From: Pseudomonadales bacterium
GTDB lineage: Bacteria > Pseudomonadota > Gammaproteobacteria > Pseudomonadales > IMCC2047
Reading direction: 5' to 3'
DNA length: 13,344 bases
NCBI GenBank assembly: GCA_021736745.1
Contig: JAIPFG010000053.1
Span: 1 to 13,344 of the forward strand
Position numbers and translations under genes: made by a program. Under the pieces are notes generated by a model. It searched no databases and was not told the DNA's origin. It was given only the letters and a program-made list of their open reading frames with translations. This document shows positions 1-6,379 of this stretch, piece by piece (position 1 is the stretch's first letter; each line of letters begins with the position of its first letter).

Positions 1-1336
1 GTTTGTGCCACTGCATAGCGTCCAGATCAATAATAATTAAGCGATCATTGGTAACCAGGAAATTGGTGGCTTTAAAATCGCCGTGACTAATTTTCGCCAT
101 CTGTAATTTTTTCAATAAGGATTTGAGGTGAGTCTTAATCTGTTTTCGTATACCGGTAGGTGGATCCTGAGCAGCGAACAGAGCACGTAAATCCGGGGCC
201 TCAATATATTCAGTAATGAAATAGCTCGTCCGGCGGATAGCGCCAAAACGTTTCTCAAGTAAGGCAATGGGGCAAGGTGTATCTATCCCGAGCAACAGTA
301 GCAGGTTTGCATTACGCCAGGAAATGGAGGCACGCGACTCACGCCAACATCGGGATAACCAATGCCAAATGTTTTTCAGGTTGTACCGTTTGACGACATA
401 AAAGAAACCCTCCACTTCGATCAAGGCTACCGTAGAGGAGTTTCCATCCTTAAGCAGTTTGCCGCGCGCAATAAATGCATCTGGATCTGCTAGTAAGGCG
501 TTTAAGCCGGGAGAGCCGAATCGACGGGTATAGGCCAGCAAGTGATGCCATTTTTTTTCTGCTTTGACCTGAGTGCAGTCACGGTAAATTTTATCTAAAT
601 ATCTATGGGTACGTTGCTTTTGTTGAATCACTACCTCGCGCCATAATTGAACGGCCGAAAATTGGCAATCGGTTTCCCTTTCCTGGCAATACAGGATATA
701 TAACTGATCCACGAGGGATTGCTGAATCAGTGCAATCTGAGCGCAAAAGAGGGCTAAATTCGTCAGATACTTTTTGCTGGGTGGGGCTCGACCCTTGTCA
801 CTGGAAATAACCGATGCACCATCAATAACGTAGCAAATACCCTCTTTTAGCAGGAAATTTTCGGGGTGAATATCCTCCTGCCTGATACCCCGGTTATGCA
901 TTTTGGCGATCGTTACGACAGCCTTCTTCAAAAGGTTCAATTGGGTAGGCTGATCGCTGTTAGAGAGCAAATCTCCCAGGCTAGTTGATCCCTCAAGGTA
1001 TTCCAGTATCAGAACTTCAGTTTTATTCTCTTCCAGTAGTCCGCTGTCGTTGATTGTCGGAGTGGGTATTCCTGCTGCGGTCAAGGCATGCAAACCGGTA
1101 ATTTCACGGGTTAAATATTTTTTACTTCCGATGCCGTTAAAAGCCTTGATAATGACTGGACGATTGTGAACGTATGCTTTGTATACAGCCCTTTTAGCCG
1201 GTAACAATCTGAATTGTTCTACGCAGGTAAACTTCTGCGGTCTGCCGTTTAAAGTGGCGTTCAGTTCCAGGGGCAATTTGGCGGAAGCATCCTCGCTGGT
1301 TAGGTCAATGGATGCTATTTCGCTTAGTGACTGCAT
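1..1336 (-). CDS. Tandem-domain LPS-core kinase-like protein (WapQ/InaA-type), partial at left edge
   Basis: An open frame of 445 codons runs from an ATG at 1336 to the window edge with no stop, so the C-terminus is missing. Two kinase-like domains are visible. In domain 1, the likely ATP-binding lysine is K64 (VIIKAF), the catalytic loop is GIRQEDIHPENFLL with D155 and N160, and the metal-binding Asp lies in VIDGA (D172). In domain 2, K316 lies in YVVKRY, the loop is ISHGDFKATNFLV with D420 and N425, and IIIDLD supplies D437. Both therefore keep the key Lys, Asp, Asn and Asp residues. Known: LPS-core kinases of the WaaP/InaA family use this fold to phosphorylate core heptose, and Pseudomonas carries additional kinase genes after waaP. 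Inferred: this is a cytoplasmic core-modifying kinase. It lies 10 bp after waaP and is surely co-transcribed. The ribosome site is weak, so coupling to waaP translation is likely. The substrate is unknown. Confidence 0.85.
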   Translation of the reverse strand, partial: MQSLSEIASIDLTSEDASAKLPLELNATLNGRPQKFTCVEQFRLLPAKRAVYKAYVHNRPVIIKAFNGIGSKKYLTREITGLHALTAAGIPTPTINDSGLLEENKTEVLILEYLEGSTSLGDLLSNSDQPTQLNLLKKAVVTIAKMHNRGIRQEDIHPENFLLKEGICYVIDGASVISSDKGRAPPSKKYLTNLALFCAQIALIQQSLVDQLYILYCQERETDCQFSAVQLWREVVIQQKQRTHRYLDKIYRDCTQVKAEKKWHHLLAYTRRFGSPGLNALLADPDAFIARGKLLKDGNSSTVALIEVEGFFYVVKRYNLKNIWHWLSRCWRESRASISWRNANLLLLLGIDTPCPIALLEKRFGAIRRTSYFITEYIEAPDLRALFAAQDPPTGIRKQIKTHLKSLLKKLQMAKISHGDFKATNFLVTNDRLIIIDLDAMQWHK

Positions 1337-1346
1337 GGGTAGTAGG

Positions 1347-2174
1347 TTAAACCTTCTCTCTGTTTCCGGGAGGAGCAATATTTTTACGGATTGCCTTCCT
1401 GTTTAAAGCGATAGCGCGCCGATTGACCAGATTCCAAAAAGCTGCATTTTGCTCCAGTTCCCAGCGCAGATTGTGGTGGCTATAGTGACGAATGAAGCGC
1501 AACACATCCCTTGGTGAAAGCCCTATTCCCAGAGCGGAAAAATAGAGGCTGCCCAAGTCCTTAATCAGCCAGCGCTTGGGTACTTTGCTGCGGATTTGCG
1601 CTCGGTGTAAGTCCACTAAAAATAGCCGGATTGTTTTGGCGCTTAGCTGTTCAAGATCCAGCAGAAAATGGCACAGATAAAAATCCCGGTGGTTGATGCC
1701 TCGTTCATGCATAGTGCGGGCAATCGAGGCGAGTTTTTTTATCAGCGCGAGGCGTAAACCGAAAGCAGGGGGCGTCATTGCCCAATTGGCACAAAAGGTT
1801 TCCAGCGTGGTGCTATGGCCTAGTTCCTCGGTGATTAAAAAGGATAGCTGGTTGGCGGGATTTATGCCGGTTTTGCCGTAACCTACGGGTGTCATGGTAT
1901 CGATGCCGACAGCTTTCAAATAATTTAACGCCCGCCATTCGTTGGTGGCACCGATTACCGGTATTCGGCGCTGCAACAGATTTTTGATTATTTCCTTCCA
2001 GCCGACGCCGCGATGTATCTTTAAAAATAAAGGGCGGCCTGTAGACTCAAACCGAATCACGCGGCGATTATCTTTCTCTTTATAAACCTGCCCCTCAATG
2101 GTTTTTACCAAGGCAAAGACGTCCTGGTTTTTCCAGCACTGCTGCAATTGGTCATCAAGGTGCAGAACGGTCAT
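1347..2174 (-). CDS. waaP: LPS core heptose kinase WaaP
   Basis: A protein of 275 residues, close to the usual 265-270 of WaaP/RfaP. It carries the family's hallmark catalytic loop GINHRDFYLCHFLL at residues 159-172, with catalytic D164. A likely ATP-binding lysine sits at K52 (LFLKIHRG) and the metal-binding Asp at D188 (LVDLHRA). Known: WaaP transfers phosphate from ATP to O-4 of heptose I of the LPS inner core. The phosphates bind divalent cations and stabilise the outer membrane, and the gene is essential in Pseudomonas aeruginosa. The ATG overlaps the waaG stop by 4 bp (ATGA). A strong ribosome site AGGAG lies 5 nt upstream, so this start is secure. It belongs to the waaF-waaC-waaG-waaP transcription unit. 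Confidence 0.95.
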   Translation of the reverse strand: MTVLHLDDQLQQCWKNQDVFALVKTIEGQVYKEKDNRRVIRFESTGRPLFLKIHRGVGWKEIIKNLLQRRIPVIGATNEWRALNYLKAVGIDTMTPVGYGKTGINPANQLSFLITEELGHSTTLETFCANWAMTPPAFGLRLALIKKLASIARTMHERGINHRDFYLCHFLLDLEQLSAKTIRLFLVDLHRAQIRSKVPKRWLIKDLGSLYFSALGIGLSPRDVLRFIRHYSHHNLRWELEQNAAFWNLVNRRAIALNRKAIRKNIAPPGNREKV

Positions 2175-3295
2175 TTTTTCTCCTGGCCCAACAGCTCAAT
2201 AATATCGGCTGCATGTTGAGGGCGTTGATAAATGTCGGCAGATTGAGCAAACTGCTGACCCTTATCTTGCCATTCTTCGCGCGGCCTTTGCAAAAGCTTG
2301 AGTAAAGCCTGATTAAACAGTTCCTGTTGAAATGGTGTCGGAAGAATCATGCCCATATTGGCCTCACTGACATAGTGTGCATAACCACAGCTGTCTGTCG
2401 TTAGTACAGGTAACCCTGCCACCATCGCCTCTAGCAATACATTGCCGGTATTTTCACGGTATGCAGGGTGAACCAATAGATCTGCACCTAGTAGTATACG
2501 GGGGACATCTTCGCGTCCCGGGAAAAAAGACACGCGGTCGCCGATTCCCAAGGCTTGGGCGGCCTTTTGAAATGGTTTAGGGTTATCCTGGCCGATGATA
2601 AAGAGTTTTGTCTGTTGTCTTATGTGCTGAGGGAGAGATTTTACACCCTCCAGAGTCCGATCAACTCCTTTCGTTTTAAAGCCGGACCCAAGAGCAAGTA
2701 ATAGTTTCTCATCGTCTTTTATGCCCTCTTCGCGACGGAATGTCTGACGGATTTCTGCCGCGTTATCCGGTGCAATACGGCTAGGATGAATACCCGGTGG
2801 CAGCACATGAAAACGTTCTTCCTGAGTGCCATAGTAGCGTTGAAATACTTCCTGTTCACGCGCAGAGACCAGCATAATGTGGGTCTTTAGTCTGTCGTTG
2901 AAAACACTATCTTCGTATTCTAGTGCATGTTTGACCCGTGGCGTCAGACGGTACCAAAAACTGTAATCTTCATAAGCTTTGGCCGCAAAACAGGGATCGG
3001 CAGCATAGTAGAGGTCAATGTCGGGTATTTTATTAAAGCCCACCAGCAAGTCTACAGGATTATCTGCAATAGCCTGTTTTACTAAGCGATTAAATTTTAT
3101 ATTTCTGCTGTGGTTGGTCATTGCAGAAATATTGAAGACCTTAACGTTAAAGCCAGGCGGCACTTCACCTTCCCAGCTGGCCGTATAAACCTGTATCGAA
3201 TGACCACGGGCCTGGCATGCTTGTGCAATACTGACCATGTTCCTTTGTAGCCCGCCAAAAGGAAAATACTTATACAGGATGAAAGCAATGTTCAT
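2171..3295 (-). CDS. waaG: LPS core glycosyltransferase WaaG (GT4 family)
   Basis: A protein of 374 residues, exactly the length typical of WaaG/RfaG. The start MNIAFILYKYFPFGGLQRN has the family's N-terminal glycine-rich acceptor/donor loop (residues 13-15). The C-terminal GT-B domain holds the nucleotide-sugar motif ENTGNVLLE with E281 and E289 (E-x7-E), followed by AMVAGLPVLTTD. Known: WaaG adds the first hexose of the outer core to heptose II at the cytoplasmic face of the inner membrane. In enterics the donor is UDP-glucose, and the sugar used can differ in other groups, so the exact donor here is not certain. The same frame is open back to 3502, but that extension lies inside waaC and has no family character. 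The ATG at 3295 overlaps the waaC stop by 4 bp, which supports translational coupling. Confidence 0.94.
   Translation of the reverse strand: MNIAFILYKYFPFGGLQRNMVSIAQACQARGHSIQVYTASWEGEVPPGFNVKVFNISAMTNHSRNIKFNRLVKQAIADNPVDLLVGFNKIPDIDLYYAADPCFAAKAYEDYSFWYRLTPRVKHALEYEDSVFNDRLKTHIMLVSAREQEVFQRYYGTQEERFHVLPPGIHPSRIAPDNAAEIRQTFRREEGIKDDEKLLLALGSGFKTKGVDRTLEGVKSLPQHIRQQTKLFIIGQDNPKPFQKAAQALGIGDRVSFFPGREDVPRILLGADLLVHPAYRENTGNVLLEAMVAGLPVLTTDSCGYAHYVSEANMGMILPTPFQQELFNQALLKLLQRPREEWQDKGQQFAQSADIYQRPQHAADIIELLGQEKK
2180..2184 (-). promoter_or_regulatory. Ribosome binding site of waaP
   Basis: On the minus strand AGGAG is followed by five A residues and then the waaP ATG at 2174. The site lies inside the last codons of waaG. 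It fixes the waaP start and suggests that waaP is translated efficiently even though its start overlaps the waaG stop. Confidence 0.8.
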
Positions 3296-4293
3296 GGGCG
3301 CGGAGTTTCCGTGATCGCTGACAAATACCGCCAAACTAATTCCGGGGTAAGCTGTTGCATGAGGTCGGCAAACGATTCCTTCTGCCCGCCTTTTTCTAAA
3401 AGGCGGGCCTCTAGGTGCTGTTGGTTTTTCCCATAGGTGCCGACTAATTGAGGTTGGGTCGGTCCGTACAGCGTCAGATTCGGGGTATCCAGGGCTGCAC
3501 ACAAATGGGCTAATCCGGTATCCACCGAAACTACGGCCTTTGCGTCCGCCAAAATGGTGGCAAGGGTGCTCAGTCCCATTCGGGGTAATACCTCGATATT
3601 GTCAGAACAGGTGCTAATCTGTTCTGCACGTTTTTTTTCCGTTGCATTTCCCCAAGGGATCAATACCTTAAAGTCTGCTTGAGTTGCACTTTTCGCCAAT
3701 GCCTGCCAATAGTGTTCAGGCCAATGCTTGGTGGGCCAAGTTGTTCCGTGCAGAAATACCAAATATTCTCCCGTACAGGGGTTTGCACCTAACCGGGACC
3801 GATCAACCTGATAGTCACCGATTCTTTGCGGTACGGTATAGCCCAAAGCCGCTGCGAATAATTGTCGAACCCTTTCTACTGCATGCTGCTGCTTAGCAAT
3901 TTTAATGCTTCGTTGGTAGAAGCGGCTGGCTAAAGGCTCTCGAGCGGATTTTTTGTCCAGTCCAAAACTGGGTCCTTCAGCGTAACGGGTTAGCCAAGCG
4001 CTCTTGATCAGCCCCTGGGCATCAATCACAGCCTCATAGGAATGACGTCGCATTTCCTGTTTAAAATGCCGCCATTCCTGTGAACGCCAAACCGAAAGAG
4101 GTGATTTTCGCCAGCGCCTTAACGCCACCGGTATCACCCGATCAACGTTTTTGTGCCATGTTGGGACTTCCGCAAAAGACTCTTCTACCACCCAATCAAA
4201 ATGAATATCGAGCTGCTCGGCAGCATCGGTGATTGCTGGGAGAGTGTGAATAACATCCCCCAGTGATGAGGTTTTGATAATCAGTGCGCGCAA
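3292..4293 (-). CDS. waaC: LPS heptosyltransferase I (WaaC), TTG start
   Basis: A protein of 333 residues from glycosyltransferase family 9. The N-terminus MRALIIKTSSLGDVIHTLPA is diagnostic and contains the likely catalytic base D13. The C-terminal donor site is SVDTGLAHL with D258, T259 and G260, followed by TLYGPT. Known: it transfers L-glycero-D-manno-heptose from ADP-heptose to the first Kdo of Kdo2-lipid A, the first committed step of inner-core assembly. The family-conserved N-terminus begins exactly at a TTG codon, with AGGA 7 nt upstream (4301-4304) and no ATG that fits. The gene follows waaF by 9 bp and overlaps waaG by 4 bp. The TTG may moderate expression relative to neighbours (inference). 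Confidence 0.95.
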   Translation of the reverse strand: MRALIIKTSSLGDVIHTLPAITDAAEQLDIHFDWVVEESFAEVPTWHKNVDRVIPVALRRWRKSPLSVWRSQEWRHFKQEMRRHSYEAVIDAQGLIKSAWLTRYAEGPSFGLDKKSAREPLASRFYQRSIKIAKQQHAVERVRQLFAAALGYTVPQRIGDYQVDRSRLGANPCTGEYLVFLHGTTWPTKHWPEHYWQALAKSATQADFKVLIPWGNATEKKRAEQISTCSDNIEVLPRMGLSTLATILADAKAVVSVDTGLAHLCAALDTPNLTLYGPTQPQLVGTYGKNQQHLEARLLEKGGQKESFADLMQQLTPELVWRYLSAITETPRP

Positions 4294-4300
4294 CGGTAAT

Positions 4301-4304
4301 TCCT
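4301..4304 (-). promoter_or_regulatory. Ribosome binding site of waaC overlapping waaF stop
   Basis: On the minus strand AGGA lies 7 nt before the TTG start of waaC. Its AG forms the last two bases of the waaF TAG stop codon (4303-4305). The site supports the non-ATG start and points to translational coupling between waaF and waaC. Confidence 0.65.
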
Positions 4305-5343
4305 ATTCGGATGTTATTGAGGAAACCGCAGTCAGCCCCTCAAGCCCTTGCAGTACCCATTCGACCGGTAATTCTTTCAGGCATTTTAAGTGGCCGAGAG
4401 GGCACTCGCGCTTAAAACAAGGGCTACACTCAATGTCCGTTTTAAGAATTTTAACCTGTTGATTTAGGGGCGGGGTGAAGGCTGGGGAAGAGGAGCCATA
4501 CAGTACAACCAATGGTCGATCCAGTGCGGCGGCAATATGCATTAAACCGGAATCGTTGGTCACCACGGCGCTGGCCAATGACATGAGGTCCACGGCATCC
4601 GCTAGACTGGTTTTACCGGCCAAGTCAGTGCAGTGCGCCTGCACTTCCAAGCTAAGCGACGATCGAATTTGTGCGGTAACCGCTAGGTCTTTAGCGGAGC
4701 CGAATAGCCAAACTTGCCAGCCCTGGTTGATTTTGGTTTGCGCCACGCGGGCATAATGAGTTGCTGGCCAACGCTTGGCTTCGCCAAACTCGGCGCCAGG
4801 ACAAAGCACAAGAATCGGTCTTTTCTGGTTGAGGGTAAACCTGTCTAAAGCATCCTGTAAATTGTCTCTGTTAACGACCAGATGTGGAGAGGGAATTTTA
4901 TCCGGTAATTTCGTCATCGGTTCGTCGGCAAGCGCCACGAAGCGCTCAACCATCAAGGGATATTTTTTTTTGTTGAGTAAACGAATATCGTTGAGTAAGA
5001 CATAGCGCATTTCGCCGCGCCAGCCAGTACGCTTCTGAATGCCGGCAAAGAAAGGAATAATGGCCGACTTTAATGAGTTGGGCAGGACGATAGCCTGATG
5101 GTATCCGATGGGCTTTAGTTTCAGTCCAATTTCACGGCGCTCTCCAATTTTTAGAGCGCCATGACCAACCGGCATCACAATCGCCTGATTCACTTCAGGC
5201 ATACGTTGTAAAATGGGGCGGCTCCAATCAGGCGCCAACACATCGATAGTTGCCTTCGGATGCTTGGACTTGAGGCTGATGAAGAGGCTTTGTGCCATCA
5301 CCATATCCCCCACCCACGAAGGTCCAACGACAAGAATTTTCAC
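4303..5343 (-). CDS. waaF: LPS heptosyltransferase II (WaaF), GTG start
   Basis: A protein of 346 residues (the family is about 345-350), glycosyltransferase family 9. The start MKILVVGPSWVGDMVMAQSL is the WaaF signature, with D13 as the counterpart of the heptosyltransferase base. The donor site is VTNDSGLMHIAAAL (N263, D264, S265, G266), followed by VLYGSSSPAFTPPL. The Cys-rich C-terminus CSPCFKRECPLGHLKCL (residues 307-321 region) is also typical. Known: it adds the second heptose to heptose I from ADP-heptose in the cytoplasm. The start is a GTG: an in-frame TAG lies two codons upstream, so no earlier start is possible. The ribosome site is poor (GGGAAAG about 10 nt upstream). The gap to ilvE is 38 bp, with no clear terminator, so read-through from ilvE is plausible. 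Confidence 0.96.
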   Translation of the reverse strand: MKILVVGPSWVGDMVMAQSLFISLKSKHPKATIDVLAPDWSRPILQRMPEVNQAIVMPVGHGALKIGERREIGLKLKPIGYHQAIVLPNSLKSAIIPFFAGIQKRTGWRGEMRYVLLNDIRLLNKKKYPLMVERFVALADEPMTKLPDKIPSPHLVVNRDNLQDALDRFTLNQKRPILVLCPGAEFGEAKRWPATHYARVAQTKINQGWQVWLFGSAKDLAVTAQIRSSLSLEVQAHCTDLAGKTSLADAVDLMSLASAVVTNDSGLMHIAAALDRPLVVLYGSSSPAFTPPLNQQVKILKTDIECSPCFKRECPLGHLKCLKELPVEWVLQGLEGLTAVSSITSE

Positions 5344-5381
5344 CCGCTAGGCTTTCCCATTGATCAACAATTGACTGATGC

Positions 5382-6314
5382 TCAGCTGACGGGAGTGAGC
5401 CATTCCGGATACTGTGAACGACGTCCCATAACTTGGTCAAAGTACATGGTTTGCAGTTTCTCGGTGATAGGTCCACGGTGGCCCGTACCGATAACGCGCT
5501 TATCCAATGAACGCAAAGGTAATACTTCGGCAGCAGTTCCGGTAAAAAAGGCTTCGTCGGCGATATAGACTTCATCGCGGGTAATACGACGTTCCCTAAC
5601 GGTTAGCCCTAGGTCACGAATGAACCGCATTATTGTGTCGCGGGTGATGCCTTCCAGGCAGGAAGTGAGTTCAGGTGTATGTATTTCGCCGTTACGAACC
5701 AAAAAGAAGTTTTCACCGCTGCCTTCGGCAACATAGCCTTCTGGGTCCAGCAATAATGCTTCTTCAGCACCACTGTCCAGCGCATCACGCAAGGCCAAAA
5801 TCGAATTGGTGTAGTTGCCTACGGCTTTGGCTTTACACATCGTGACGTTGACATGGTGACGGGTGAAAGAGGAGGTGCGTACTTTTAAACCGACTTCCCG
5901 TATTTCAGGCGAAACGTAAGAGGGCCAATCCCAAGCCGCAATCACGACATGGGTGCGAAGTTGATCTGCGCGTAACCCCATACCTTCGGAACCGAGAAAG
6001 CAGAGTGGGCGTAGGTAAGCGGAACCTAAATTGTTCTCTCTGACCACATCAATTTGAGCCTGATTCAGCTGCTCTTTACTGAAGGGCATGTCCATCCCGA
6101 GAATATGCGCTGACCGGAATAACCGGTCAGTATGTTCATTAAGCCTGAAGATATTGGTTCCCTTGTCTCCCTGATAGGCGCGTACTCCCTCGAAAACACC
6201 GACACCGTAATGCAAGGTGTGTGTCAGTACGTGGGTTTTGGCTTCTCGCCACTCCACCATTTCTCCATCAAACCAAATCAGACCATCTCGATCGGCCATT
6301 GCTGCCGGCGTCAT
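5382..6314 (-). CDS. ilvE: Branched-chain amino acid aminotransferase IlvE
   Basis: A protein of 310 residues of the class IV (fold type IV) PLP-dependent aminotransferases. Visible motifs are the N-terminal HTLHYGVGVFEGVRAY (residues 32-47), the PLP lysine K163 in KAKAVGNYTNS, the phosphate-binding VAEGSGENFFLV (195-206), the LEGITRDTIM segment, and FFTGTAAEVLPL (256-267). Known: it carries out the last, reversible step of leucine, isoleucine and valine synthesis, using glutamate as amino donor. The ATG at 6314 has a clear AGGAG 7 nt upstream; M6 is an alternative start but has no such site. It lies 65 bp after glnE and 38 bp before waaF. Amino acid metabolism and LPS synthesis are unrelated, but I associate this linkage with Pseudomonas-like genomes. 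Confidence 0.96.
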   Translation of the reverse strand: MTPAAMADRDGLIWFDGEMVEWREAKTHVLTHTLHYGVGVFEGVRAYQGDKGTNIFRLNEHTDRLFRSAHILGMDMPFSKEQLNQAQIDVVRENNLGSAYLRPLCFLGSEGMGLRADQLRTHVVIAAWDWPSYVSPEIREVGLKVRTSSFTRHHVNVTMCKAKAVGNYTNSILALRDALDSGAEEALLLDPEGYVAEGSGENFFLVRNGEIHTPELTSCLEGITRDTIMRFIRDLGLTVRERRITRDEVYIADEAFFTGTAAEVLPLRSLDKRVIGTGHRGPITEKLQTMYFDQVMGRRSQYPEWLTPVS

Positions 6315-6321
6315 ACTCGTA

Positions 6322-6336
6322 CTCCTACAATTTGTA
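6322..6336 (-). promoter_or_regulatory. ilvE leader: strong RBS and adjoining 11-bp palindrome
   Basis: On the minus strand AGGAG (6322-6326) sits 7 nt before the ilvE ATG and fixes the start. Directly upstream, sharing one base, is TACAAATTGTA (6326-6336), a perfect palindrome of 5-bp arms around one base. It could be a small regulator site or chance in an AT-rich leader. No convincing sigma70 promoter was found in the 65-bp gap, so ilvE may be transcribed from further upstream. Confidence 0.5.
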
Positions 6337-6379
6337 CATTTTTTGCGCGTAACTAAGGGAAAAGAAAATTAAAACAGAT

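Noticed and set aside
1179..1406. Plus-strand frame of 75 codons
   Set aside because: It is antisense to the tandem-kinase start and the waaP end, with no ribosome site or recognisable motif.
3296..3502. 69-residue N-terminal extension of the WaaG reading frame
   Set aside because: It lies wholly inside waaC in another frame, has no glycosyltransferase character, and the family start MNIAFILYKYFPFGG at 3295 overlaps the waaC stop by 4 bp.
5228..5575. 115-codon minus-strand frame across the ilvE-waaF junction
   Set aside because: It overlaps both real genes in another frame and its composition is that of a shadow frame.
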